DNA from: Flavobacteriales bacterium
Lineage (GTDB): Bacteria > Bacteroidota > Bacteroidia > NS11-12g > UBA955
DNA length: 19,079 nt
Direction of reading: 5' to 3'
NCBI GenBank assembly: GCA_947464515.1
Contig: CANHXF010000007.1
Location: 1-19,079 of the forward strand
Shown: in pieces, positions 1 to 7,130 of the stretch
How positions within the stretch are numbered: position 1 is the first letter of the stretch
How the letters are laid out: each line of letters opens with the position of its first letter
Made by a program: the position numbers and the translations under genes
The notes under the pieces: generated by a model
Seen by the model: only the letters and a program-made list of their open reading frames with translations
Database searches by the model: none
What the model was told of the DNA's origin: nothing

Positions 1-2015
1 TCAGAAGATTCTGGCAACGCAATAGTATCGTCAGCAGGAACAACGAGGGGCGTTTCTTCTGAAGAAGTTTCAATAACCACCGCTTCCTCGATTGGATCAT
101 AAGGTCTAGGGCCAATCAGGACTTCCAAATCAGCTTTGAAGAGGATTTCTTTCTCTAACAAAGCCTTAGCTACCTTTTCTACTTCGGCTCTTTTTTCTGT
201 CAGTAAATTCTTGGTGACATCGTATGCCTTTTGAATCAGAGCGCGAACTTCTTGGTCGATGAGTTCCGCCGTTTTTTCAGAATAAGGGCGTTGGTAACCG
301 TATTCCCCTTGAGGGTCATGGAAACTCACATGTCCTACTTTTTCGTTCATACCATAAATGGTTACCATGCTATAAGCGAGTTTGGTAATACGTTCCAAGT
401 CGTTTTGGGCACCGGTTGAAATTTTATCGAAGAAAATGGCTTCCGCAATTCTACCACCCAATGTCATACACATACTGTCCATCAATTGTTCTGTACGATA
501 TAAATATTGTTCTTTTGGCAGATACTGAGCGTAACCAAGGGCAGCAACTCCGCGAGGTACGATTGACACTTTAAGCAATGGATCGGCATGTTCTAAGAAC
601 CAACCGGCAATGGCATGACCCGCTTCATGGTAGGCCACGATGGCTTTTTCTTCTGGGCTGATAATTTTATTTTTCTTTTCAAGTCCACCAATAACACGAT
701 CGATCGCATCTTGGAAATCTTGCATATCTACCGCCTCTTTGTTGTGACGGGCAGCGATTAATGCAGCTTCGTTACATACGTTGGCAATTTCTGCACCGGC
801 AAAACCAGGGGTTTGGGCTGCCAATTTATGTGCGTCGACATCGGTAGAAAGTTTTGTAAGTGGTTGAAGGTGAACGTGAAAAATCTCTTCACGGCCTTGA
901 AGGTCGGGTCTATCGACAGAAATTTGTCTATCGAAACGTCCTGGACGCATCAAAGCGCTATCCAAAATGTCTGGTCGGTTTGTAGCGGCCATAATGATAA
1001 CGCCACTATCCGTCCCAAAGCCATCCATTTCTGCAAGCAATTGGTTTAGGGTATTTTCACGCTCATCGTTAGAACCTTGCACGAGATTTTTTCCTCTAGC
1101 TCTTCCAATGGCATCAATTTCATCGATGAAGATAATACAGGGTGCTTTTTCTTTTGCTTGTTTGAAAAGGTCACGAACACGGGAAGCGCCCACGCCGACG
1201 AACATTTCTACAAAGTCGGATCCCGATAGTGAGAAGAAGGGAACGCCCGCTTCACCGGCTACGGCTTTGGCCAATAAGGTTTTTCCTGTTCCTGGAGGGC
1301 CAACAAGAAGTACGCCTTTAGGAATTTTACCACCTAGATTGGTGTATTTCTGAGGATTTTGCAAGAAGTCAACAATTTCCATGACTTCTAACTTTGCCTC
1401 TTGAAGTCCGGCTACATCTTTAAATGTTTTGTTAACCTTGGTATCTTTATCAAAAAGTTGTGCTTTGGATCGTCCGATATTAAAGATGCTGGCACCACCG
1501 CCACCGCCGCCGCCGCCGCCCATTTTGCGGAACATCATATTGTAGAATATCAAGAAAATACCAATGAAGAAAATCCATTGAAATAATTCGCCAAATAAAT
1601 CACTTTGAGATTCATATTGAATCACCATTTCATTGGGGTCGATATTTTTTTCGGCCAATGTTTTCTTTAAATCAGTAATCTCATTATTGAAATAGCCTTT
1701 TTCAATTTCAAAACTGTAGTTGGGTTCTACGCCACCTAGGTAATCTTTGCTCTTGCGAACGCCGTATTTTTTCTGTTGAATGGCATCAGGTGTTAAGAAG
1801 ACTTCAACTATCCTGTCGTTTACAATTACAATTTTCTTAACGTCACCTTGAATGATCATATCACGCACTTCCTTCCAGTTGGTAGTCTTCCCTGCATTTT
1901 TTGGCAAGAAGAGCATAGCCATGAGAATTAAAAAAAGTGCGCCATAAATCCAATAAGGATTGAAACGGAATCCACCCGGCTTTTTATTGTCGGGGGTAGG
2001 TCGATTATTTTCCAT
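1..2015 (-). CDS. ftsH: ATP-dependent zinc metalloprotease FtsH (C-terminus cut by window edge)
   Basis: FtsH is a membrane-anchored AAA+ protease that extracts and degrades misfolded membrane proteins and some regulators. The reading frame opens at ATG 2013-2015 and stays open to base 1, giving 671 residues plus a partial codon, so the stop lies outside the window. Visible parts in order: first membrane segment about residues 21-38, an extracytoplasmic domain, second membrane segment about 143-160, a run of nine glycines at 166-174, Walker A GPPGTGKT at 239-246, Walker B with D298-E299 in FIDEID, and the zinc site HEAGH at 463-467. All catalytic residues expected in this span are present. 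The visible tail is acidic and Ser/Thr/Pro-containing, probably disordered. The gene is followed on the far side by sequence not shown. The family call is certain; only the end is unknown. Confidence 0.97.
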   Translation of the reverse strand, partial: MENNRPTPDNKKPGGFRFNPYWIYGALFLILMAMLFLPKNAGKTTNWKEVRDMIIQGDVKKIVIVNDRIVEVFLTPDAIQQKKYGVRKSKDYLGGVEPNYSFEIEKGYFNNEITDLKKTLAEKNIDPNEMVIQYESQSDLFGELFQWIFFIGIFLIFYNMMFRKMGGGGGGGGGASIFNIGRSKAQLFDKDTKVNKTFKDVAGLQEAKLEVMEIVDFLQNPQKYTNLGGKIPKGVLLVGPPGTGKTLLAKAVAGEAGVPFFSLSGSDFVEMFVGVGASRVRDLFKQAKEKAPCIIFIDEIDAIGRARGKNLVQGSNDERENTLNQLLAEMDGFGTDSGVIIMAATNRPDILDSALMRPGRFDRQISVDRPDLQGREEIFHVHLQPLTKLSTDVDAHKLAAQTPGFAGAEIANVCNEAALIAARHNKEAVDMQDFQDAIDRVIGGLEKKNKIISPEEKAIVAYHEAGHAIAGWFLEHADPLLKVSIVPRGVAALGYAQYLPKEQYLYRTEQLMDSMCMTLGGRIAEAIFFDKISTGAQNDLERITKLAYSMVTIYGMNEKVGHVSFHDPQGEYGYQRPYSEKTAELIDQEVRALIQKAYDVTKNLLTEKRAEVEKVAKALLEKEILFKADLEVLIGPRPYDPIEEAVVIETSSEETPLVVPADDTIALPESS
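1494..1520 (-). repeat. Tandem GGC/GGT codons (poly-glycine) inside ftsH
   Basis: Nine consecutive glycine codons (five GGC, then GGT, GGC, GGT, GGT on the coding strand) follow the second membrane segment of FtsH. A glycine-rich hinge between the membrane part and the AAA+ domain is common in FtsH of Bacteroidota. The pure trinucleotide run could change length by replication slippage without breaking the frame. Confidence 0.85.
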
Positions 2016-2062
2016 GTTGCGTCTGTGTAATCAAAGGTTAAGCCAATTGTAAAATCTATCTT

Positions 2063-2070
2063 CAAAAGTA
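2063..2070 (-). promoter_or_regulatory. Candidate -7 element of the ftsH promoter
   Basis: On the minus strand this reads TACTTTTG, an exact match to the Bacteroidota -7 consensus TAnnTTTG, 47 bases before the ftsH ATG. I see no good TTG/TTTG -33 partner at the usual distance, so this is a plausible but unproven promoter. Confidence 0.4.
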
Positions 2071-2106
2071 CGATTTTAGTCAAGGAATTAATAGGAATTG
2101 CGCCGT

Positions 2107-2394
2107 TTAGTCATAATTATTGGATTGAACTGCAAATTTGTCTGATGAATCTTCCACAAGCGATTTAATTGAGATTTTTAGATCGTTGCATGATACTATT
2201 GGGAGTTGACCAAACAATAGAATCATCCAGCCAGTAATCCAGTTTTTCCCTTCTGCGGAAGGTGATGCTTCGATTGATGTAAATGGAAGAAAAAACGCAA
2301 ATAATAAAACTGATTTGGTTAAAAATATAAAATTGGGGCAAATTTTGGTGTGAGGATTAATATCACTTTTTCTAATATTACACGACGCACCCAT
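2107..2394 (-). CDS. Doubtful small ORF, possibly a decayed membrane protein gene
   Basis: This 95-codon frame occupies most of the 423-base gap between ftsH and the TPR regulator and runs in the ftsH direction. I do not recognise it as an intact family. A hydrophobic stretch at about residues 25-40 is followed by a polar patch, then a second hydrophobic piece containing NWITGWMILLFG. The stretch loosely recalls small membrane proteins in which a hydrophobic helix is followed by a Gly-Trp-containing helix. After this the sequence becomes polar and the second helix looks interrupted. No ribosome binding site or promoter-like box is clear in front of it. It may be a spurious frame, a short real protein, or a remnant of a longer gene. 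Otherwise the gap holds only the ftsH promoter and a weak TAATATTG box (2417-2424) before the next gene. Confidence 0.25.
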   Translation of the reverse strand: MGASCNIRKSDINPHTKICPNFIFLTKSVLLFAFFLPFTSIEASPSAEGKNWITGWMILLFGQLPIVSCNDLKISIKSLVEDSSDKFAVQSNNYD

Positions 2395-2438
2395 CGGTTA
2401 TTTGTGGAAAGAATGTTAATATTGTAGAAGTTTAAAAT

Positions 2439-4340
2439 ATGAGCGATATTATAAAATACATTAGGGCAAATAAAAAGATGGCAATTGGCCTGCTATTCTT
2501 GGTATTAATGACATTTGGATGGGTTAAATTCATAGGAATTAGTCCCAAATCGGGCCCTAGTATTTATGCTATAAGTACTGCCGACTCTGTGATATCTATC
2601 TTAGATAAGATGAGCGAAGATGAGTATTTGAAAATAGCCATCGATAAATTGTCGATTTTTCAATCCAATCAAGAATTGGAATTCAAAAAATTGCGGAGAT
2701 ATATTGATAATCGTGTAAAATCGAACGACGATTCCTATGGTATGTCGTTGTTGTTAATTACCCATGGGTTTGAGTGTGATGAACGCGGGGAATCAGATTC
2801 AGTGCAGTACTATTTAGACGAAGCGGAGAGTTTATTGCCGGTGGGTTCAGACAAATCCTATTATTATCATTTGAAGTCGGTTCATTTGATGGGAAAGAGA
2901 GAATTGCGTGCCGCTAAAGAATTGATCAATAAGGGTTTGGCTGAGGCGACTAAATTTAATGATTTACATGTCAGGAGTAGTTTATTAAACAATTTGAGTA
3001 CGATTTATTTTTATCAATCACTGTTTGGGGCAGCCTCGAAATGTTTTTTAGAGGTGTATGATAATTATCCCAAGGATGAGCCAATGCCTGCAGTTTTGAT
3101 TAATAATATCGTTTCATTAAAACTTGCGGAAAATAATTATAAGGCTGCGGATGAATTTTGGAAAAAAAATGAGGCAATCATTGAAGCGGCGAAGGACCCT
3201 TATGCACGAGGCGTTTTGTCTATCAATAAACTTCAAATCAACATTTCTTTGGGAAGATGGGACCAGAGTGCCGCCTTGTTAAGTTCGATGCCGGATTCCA
3301 CAATTTTACCTGAATTTAGGGTAGAGTTTTTGGGCTGTAGATTAAAGCAGCAAATGCAGGTTGATGCGTCTAAGGTTAGCGCTATGGTAAAATCGCACAT
3401 GCCATGGATTGCAGACAACTATTTCAAGGCTATTTCGGGGATTAATGAGTTTATGGAATATGCCGTGTTGGAGAATACGGATTTGTTTGAGTTGGATAGT
3501 CTAACTATTTGGCATGACAGGCTTAAGGTTCAATTTAAAGAGAATCCTCGGGCCAATGGAAACCACTATCGTTTAATGGCTAAAATATTGAAGTTGAAAG
3601 ATGATCCAGACAAGGCTTACATAGCGCTCAATCAGTCGATGGAATTTGAGAATGAATTCCTGAATTTTCACGATTCATTAACGAGGGCAGATTTTACGGC
3701 AAAGAAGGAATTGGAGGCGTTGAAGAATTCTCAGTTGGAATATGAATTGGAGTTGTCTAACAGAAAGAAAATTTCCAATTACACCTATGGGCTGTTCGGC
3801 TCTCTTGGATTAGTTCTCATCCTTACTGCTTTATTCTTTTGGATGAAACAGCGTGTTAAGCAAAGAGAGCTGGCGATGGCGAATTATCAGTTGTCTTTAC
3901 AGAGAGAAGAAAAATCTCACATCCAGAAGGAAAAAGAAATGAATGAACGCATCATTCATATGAGTGAATTGGTTTTGTCCAAAAGCATGGAGATTAGTAA
4001 GAAGTTGAAAACCATTAAAACGGAAAACCCTCAAGAATTAGACTTAATCCGAAGAGACCTGGAAGCGATGAGTAGGGTTGAGAATACCACAAGGCCCCAG
4101 TTGGCAGATTCTAAGATTAAAGAGCAAGGCGATATTTTTGACCATTATCCAGCCTTGAAAACCTTGAGTCTAACAGAAAAACGGATTTTTATTTTGAGTG
4201 TGGATGGTTATAAATCAAAGGACATTGCTGCAATTGTTGGTGTTACCCCTCAATACATTCACAATGTTAGGTCTAAGATTAGGAGAATTTTAGGCATCGA
4301 CAATAGCACCCACTGGGAGTCCTTTAAAGAGAAATCTTAA
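2439..4340 (+). CDS. Membrane-anchored TPR regulator with LuxR-like C-terminal HTH
   Basis: This 633-residue protein has the layout of a family common in Bacteroidota: an N-terminal hydrophobic segment (about 14-34, signal anchor or signal peptide), a helical TPR-like region (about 100-245, probably continuing to about 400), a transmembrane segment at about 449-468, a charged coiled-coil stretch (about 470-545), and a C-terminal helix-turn-helix at about 574-619. The HTH contains LSLTEKRIFILSVDGYKSKD followed by a recognition-helix-like GVTPQYIHNVRSKI, typical of LuxR/GerE-like DNA-binding domains. By inference the TPR part senses something outside the cytoplasmic membrane and the HTH binds DNA or a partner inside. 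There is no kinase or receiver domain. It stands alone, with no partner gene next to it in the same direction. Its last 17 bases overlap the end of the convergent kynureninase gene. Target genes are unknown. Confidence 0.75.
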   Translation: MSDIIKYIRANKKMAIGLLFLVLMTFGWVKFIGISPKSGPSIYAISTADSVISILDKMSEDEYLKIAIDKLSIFQSNQELEFKKLRRYIDNRVKSNDDSYGMSLLLITHGFECDERGESDSVQYYLDEAESLLPVGSDKSYYYHLKSVHLMGKRELRAAKELINKGLAEATKFNDLHVRSSLLNNLSTIYFYQSLFGAASKCFLEVYDNYPKDEPMPAVLINNIVSLKLAENNYKAADEFWKKNEAIIEAAKDPYARGVLSINKLQINISLGRWDQSAALLSSMPDSTILPEFRVEFLGCRLKQQMQVDASKVSAMVKSHMPWIADNYFKAISGINEFMEYAVLENTDLFELDSLTIWHDRLKVQFKENPRANGNHYRLMAKILKLKDDPDKAYIALNQSMEFENEFLNFHDSLTRADFTAKKELEALKNSQLEYELELSNRKKISNYTYGLFGSLGLVLILTALFFWMKQRVKQRELAMANYQLSLQREEKSHIQKEKEMNERIIHMSELVLSKSMEISKKLKTIKTENPQELDLIRRDLEAMSRVENTTRPQLADSKIKEQGDIFDHYPALKTLSLTEKRIFILSVDGYKSKDIAAIVGVTPQYIHNVRSKIRRILGIDNSTHWESFKEKS

Positions 4341-4342
4341 AG
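4322..4342. terminator. Candidate hairpin over the convergent TPR-regulator/kynU stops
   Basis: CTTT-(a)-AAGA, a GAAA loop, then TCTT-AAAG form an 8-bp stem with one bulged A. The stops of both convergent genes (4324-4326 and 4338-4340) lie in it. The stem is AT-rich and no T-tract follows in either direction, so a terminator role is weak. Confidence 0.25.
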
Positions 4343-5643
4343 TCCTGGAAAGCTTGTCCAAGGGTAAAAACATCTTCATAGGAATTGTACATGGGTGCAG
4401 GTGCAATCCGAATGACGTTCGGCTCTCTCCAATCTACAATGATATTGGCTTTTGCAAGAAAATCGAACAATGCCCTTCCGTCGTGGTTGGTCAATAAACT
4501 CAATTGAGCGCCTCTTTCGTTTGCGTCTTTGGGTGTTATAATATCGAATTGCAAAACGGGATTCAATTGCTTCGCTTCTTCTAACACGAATGATAGAAAG
4601 GAAGTTAGGTTTTTACTCTTGTTTCTTAGGTTAGGCATTCCGGCTTGATGGAATAATTCTAAGCTTGCCAAATGAATCGCCATTCCAAAGACGGGTGCGT
4701 TACTCATTTGCCAGCCAGCCGCTCCGGGTTCAGGGATATAGCCTTTTTTCATTTGAAAGCGAACGTCTTCTTTATGGCCCCACCAGCCAGAAAGTCTTGG
4801 TGTTTTTGGATTTAATCCATGTCGGCCGTGAATGAAAACCCCCGATACATTGCCTGGGCCGCTGTTTAGATATTTGTAGGAGCACCATGCGGCAAAATCG
4901 ACATCCCAATCGTGAAGTTTCAAATCGATATTCCCGGCAGTGTGGGCGAGGTCGAACCCGGCCATAGCACCCACCTTGTGCGCGGCTTTGGTAATTTCTG
5001 GAATATTGAAAAGTTGACCTGTATAATATTGAACACCGCTAAAAAATGTTAGGCAGAGTTGATCCCCTAATTCAGCGATGGTATTCATAATATCATTATG
5101 CCTTAGGGTGTTTTCGCCTTCTCTAGGAGAAAGTTCAACTACGGCGTCGTTATAATCAAGGCCATAAGATTCTACTTGACTTTGCACGGCATACATATCG
5201 CTTGGGAAAGCGCCTGCTTCCATTAGGATTTTGTAACGAAGGGGTTTGTAGTTTCCTTCTGCATCGGTCGCAAAAGTGGGTCGGTAAAAACTGAACATCA
5301 ACAGGTGAAGGTTGACGGTAAGTTGATTCATTACAACGACTTCGTGAGGCAGTGCTCCGGCAATTTCGGCTGTATATTCCGTAAGAAATTTATGATAATG
5401 AAACCAGGGTTTACGACCGTGGAAATGTCCTTCAACACCCCATTTTGCCCAATCCTCTAATTCATTGATGATCGCTTCTTTTGCCGATTTTGGCTGAAGT
5501 CCAAGTGAATTACCGCAGAAATAAATGCTTGTTTCATTATTTTCATTGGTTGGGAAGTGAAATTGGTTACGGAAGTCGCGCAATGAATCATTTTGATCCA
5601 TTTCTTTGGCGAAGTCTAGTGTATTTTGGAATGAGGTACTCAC
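4324..5643 (-). CDS. kynU: Kynureninase
   Basis: A PLP-dependent enzyme that cleaves L-kynurenine to anthranilate and alanine (or 3-hydroxykynurenine to 3-hydroxyanthranilate) in tryptophan breakdown or de novo NAD synthesis. Family signatures are clear: FCGNSLGL at residues 42-49, GFDLAHTAGN at 229-238 with the PLP-ring aspartate D231, and the Schiff-base lysine K257 in WCSYKYLNSGPG. I chose the GTG at 5641-5643 (439 residues) because family members begin near the FQNTLDFAKEMDQ stretch, and because an exact TAnnTTTG box lies only four bases upstream of it. The frame is open to an ATG at 5691, but that would put the promoter and a palindrome inside the gene. No other kynurenine-pathway gene is in the window. 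A divergent MarR-type regulator starts 86 bases away and may control it. Confidence 0.93.
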   Translation of the reverse strand: MSTSFQNTLDFAKEMDQNDSLRDFRNQFHFPTNENNETSIYFCGNSLGLQPKSAKEAIINELEDWAKWGVEGHFHGRKPWFHYHKFLTEYTAEIAGALPHEVVVMNQLTVNLHLLMFSFYRPTFATDAEGNYKPLRYKILMEAGAFPSDMYAVQSQVESYGLDYNDAVVELSPREGENTLRHNDIMNTIAELGDQLCLTFFSGVQYYTGQLFNIPEITKAAHKVGAMAGFDLAHTAGNIDLKLHDWDVDFAAWCSYKYLNSGPGNVSGVFIHGRHGLNPKTPRLSGWWGHKEDVRFQMKKGYIPEPGAAGWQMSNAPVFGMAIHLASLELFHQAGMPNLRNKSKNLTSFLSFVLEEAKQLNPVLQFDIITPKDANERGAQLSLLTNHDGRALFDFLAKANIIVDWREPNVIRIAPAPMYNSYEDVFTLGQAFQDFKISL

Positions 5644-5647
5644 AATG

Positions 5648-5655
5648 CAAAGGTA
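5648..5655 (-). promoter_or_regulatory. -7 element before kynU, suggesting a leaderless transcript
   Basis: The minus strand reads TACCTTTG, an exact match to TAnnTTTG, followed by four bases and then the GTG of kynU. With the usual spacing of about five bases to the start of transcription, the mRNA would begin at or next to the GTG. No convincing -33 partner is visible. Confidence 0.4.
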
Positions 5656-5676
5656 AGCGCTAATTTTTGAAGGGAG

Positions 5677-5690
5677 TAATTTGCAAATCA
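5677..5690. promoter_or_regulatory. Candidate MarR operator, copy 1
   Basis: TAATTTGCAAATCA contains the perfect 10-bp palindrome ATTTGCAAAT (5679-5688). It lies in the kynU/MarR divergent spacer. A near-copy occurs at 5716-5728. MarR proteins are dimers that typically bind palindromes in the spacer next to their own gene, which fits. Binding itself is inferred. Confidence 0.4.
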
Positions 5691-5722
5691 TTGTATTATT
5701 TGGCTGTTAAGTCATTAATTTG
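5691..5722 (+). promoter_or_regulatory. Candidate promoter of the MarR gene
   Basis: TTG (5691-5693), a 21-base spacer, then TTAATTTG (5715-5722, one mismatch to TAnnTTTG). Seven bases later comes the GTG chosen for the MarR gene, again suggesting a very short or absent leader. Confidence 0.3.
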
Positions 5723-5728
5723 CAATCA
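5716..5728. promoter_or_regulatory. Candidate MarR operator, copy 2
   Basis: TAATTTGCAATCA repeats copy 1 with a single A missing and keeps its TTGCAA core. It overlaps the -7 box of the MarR gene, so a bound protein would be expected to block that promoter (autorepression). This is inferred from position and repetition. Confidence 0.35.
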
Positions 5729-5729
5729 A

Positions 5730-6179
5730 GTGAAAATCGAAGACGCCATAAAGCAGAAGAAATTTGATTCGCCGTTGCATAAGGCGACGTTAAATCTCAT
5801 GTATACAGCGAATTGGCTTCACGGAGAATTTCGCGATTTATTTAAGGCGTTTGATATCACGCATCAGCAGTATAACGTTCTTAGGATTTTGCGAGGGAAA
5901 TATCCAGAATGTGTGAATCCTACAGAGATCAAGGAGGTAATGTTGGATAAAAATCCAGATATCACTCGTTTGTGTGATCGCTTGTTGCTGATGGGATTGA
6001 TAAATCGTGCCATTGACAAAACCAATCGAAGGAAGATGAAAATCATCATCACGGAAAAGGGGATGGCGCTTTTGTTAAATATCGAACCGGTGATGAAAGC
6101 GAGAATGAACGATTTGTTCGCCGAAGTGAAGATCGATTATGACAAATTCAACGATATGTTGGATTCAATGCGGGGTTAA
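5730..6179 (+). CDS. MarR-family transcriptional regulator
   Basis: This is a 149-residue winged-helix regulator. After an N-terminal helix starting KIEDAIKQKKF, typical of MarR proteins in Bacteroidota, comes the FDITHQQYNVLRILRG segment, then VNPTEIKEVMLDKNPDITRL (helix-turn-helix) and the wing with DKTNRRKMKIIITEKG. I chose GTG 5730 because family members start at this KIEDAI stretch; the frame is open upstream to ATG 5667, but that extension crosses the palindrome and promoter. MarR proteins bind palindromes as dimers and release DNA when they meet small aromatic ligands. The divergent neighbour is kynureninase, so control of kynU and of itself by an aromatic intermediate such as kynurenine or anthranilate is an attractive inference, not shown by the sequence. 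Its stop shares TTAA (6176-6179) with the convergent methyltransferase stop. Confidence 0.88.
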   Translation: MKIEDAIKQKKFDSPLHKATLNLMYTANWLHGEFRDLFKAFDITHQQYNVLRILRGKYPECVNPTEIKEVMLDKNPDITRLCDRLLLMGLINRAIDKTNRRKMKIIITEKGMALLLNIEPVMKARMNDLFAEVKIDYDKFNDMLDSMRG

Positions 6180-6826
6180 TTCAACTTTTGCACGAGTGTT
6201 AGTCCGTCGCGGATTGGCATCAATGTAATTTGCAGGTTATCATGACTTTTGAGGTATTGGTTAAACGCATGCATGTTTTGCGTATCCTTATCGTTTTGAA
6301 GATCGGTTTGGTTTATCACGCGCTTACTCCACAGGGTATTATCGAATAACATGACACCGCCTATGCTCAATAGGGGCAAACAGAGGTCGAGGTAGGCGGC
6401 GTAATTTGATTTATCGGCATCAACAAAAATAAAATCGGGGTAGATTTTTAGATTGGGGATAATGGAAAGGGCTTCACCCATGTGCCATTGAACGGGATGA
6501 TTGGGGTTATTTTGATTCCAAAAAGTATGTGTTTTATGGGCGATTTCGGGATCGGCTTCTATGCTGTGAATTTCGCTCGATTTGGGAAGGTTTTGCAACA
6601 GGCATGCAGTGGCGTATCCGGTAAATGTGCCGATTTCTAGAATGCATTGGGGTTGTTTTAGGGCTACAAGGGACGACAATAATTGACCTTGTAGGTGTCC
6701 AGAAAGCATCCTAGGGTTAATCATTTTTTTCCAAGTGAAATCATTGATTGCCTGTAAAAAAGGGGATTCAGGGGAGCTCATTTGCTCACAATATTGATGA
6801 ATTTGGTCTTGCCAGTCGTGGTGCAT
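6176..6826 (-). CDS. SAM-dependent O-methyltransferase (catechol/caffeoyl-CoA type)
   Basis: A 216-residue class I methyltransferase of the Methyltransf_3 type. The SAM-binding glycine motif is LEIGTFTGYAT around residues 63-73, the acidic residue after strand 2 is E90 in SIEAD, and metal/catalytic motifs are DADK at 136-139 and DN at 162-163. These match small bacterial O-methyltransferases related to catechol O-methyltransferase that use a divalent metal; the natural substrate cannot be told. There is no signal peptide, so it acts in the cytoplasm. It ends within the stop of the convergent MarR gene and starts 67 bases from the divergent DUF2795-type gene. A substrate link to aromatic compounds from kynurenine breakdown is possible only by neighbourhood and is speculative. 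Confidence 0.88.
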   Translation of the reverse strand: MHHDWQDQIHQYCEQMSSPESPFLQAINDFTWKKMINPRMLSGHLQGQLLSSLVALKQPQCILEIGTFTGYATACLLQNLPKSSEIHSIEADPEIAHKTHTFWNQNNPNHPVQWHMGEALSIIPNLKIYPDFIFVDADKSNYAAYLDLCLPLLSIGGVMLFDNTLWSKRVINQTDLQNDKDTQNMHAFNQYLKSHDNLQITLMPIRDGLTLVQKLN

Positions 6827-6836
6827 GATTTTCTTA

Positions 6837-6867
6837 CAAATTTCATGTTGTTTTTCTGAATCAAAAA
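6837..6867 (-). promoter_or_regulatory. Candidate promoter of the O-methyltransferase gene
   Basis: On the minus strand TTTTTG (6867-6862), 17 bases, then GAAATTTG (6844-6837, one mismatch to TAnnTTTG), ten bases before the ATG. It overlaps the oppositely directed promoter at 6848-6877. Confidence 0.35.
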
Positions 6868-6877
6868 TCTATTTTCG
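6848..6877 (+). promoter_or_regulatory. Candidate promoter of the DUF2795-type gene
   Basis: TTG (6848-6850), a 19-base spacer, then TATTTTCG (6870-6877, one mismatch to TAnnTTTG), 16 bases before the ATG at 6894. The spacing fits the Bacteroidota -33/-7 promoter well. Confidence 0.45.
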
Positions 6878-6893
6878 CGGTAAGTAAGAATTT

Positions 6894-7115
6894 ATGTATT
6901 GGACACTGGAATTGGTTGGATATTTGGACGATGCTCCATGGCCGGCCACCAAAGACGAGTTGATTGATTATGCAATCCGTTCTGGAGCTCCTTTGGAGGT
7001 AATGGAAAACCTTCAAGAGTTGGAAGACGACGGTGAGCCATATGAGAGTATTGAAGAAATTTGGAGTGATTATCCTTCGGATGATGACTACTTCTTTAAT
7101 GAAGACGAACTTTAA
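6894..7115 (+). CDS. DUF2795-type small acidic protein
   Basis: This 73-residue acidic protein begins with a hydrophobic-aromatic MYWTLELVGYLDDAPWPATK and continues with a short helical region (KDELIDYAIRSGAPLEVMEN) and a tail rich in Asp, Glu and Tyr/Phe. I recognise it as the small, highly conserved protein usually labelled DUF2795 in Bacteroidota. Its function is not known. There is no signal peptide or membrane segment, so it should be cytoplasmic. The start is supported by the family and by the upstream promoter-like box. It forms a single-gene unit ending in a strong bidirectional hairpin shared with hflX. The high conservation of this short protein suggests a basic role that has not been assigned. 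Confidence 0.85.
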   Translation: MYWTLELVGYLDDAPWPATKDELIDYAIRSGAPLEVMENLQELEDDGEPYESIEEIWSDYPSDDDYFFNEDEL

Positions 7116-7130
7116 TCTTTGGTAAAGAGA

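Noticed and set aside
813..1353. Plus-strand open frames inside ftsH
   Set aside because: They lie opposite the intact AAA+ region of ftsH, which has all family motifs; they are antisense shadows.
2401..2424. TTTG (2401-2404) and TAATATTG (2417-2424) as a promoter of the TPR regulator
   Set aside because: The spacer is only 12 bases, too short for the -33/-7 arrangement; the second box alone has one mismatch.
5667..5729. ATG-started extension of the MarR gene
   Set aside because: The 21 extra residues are unlike family N-termini and cover the palindrome and promoter; GTG 5730 fits better.
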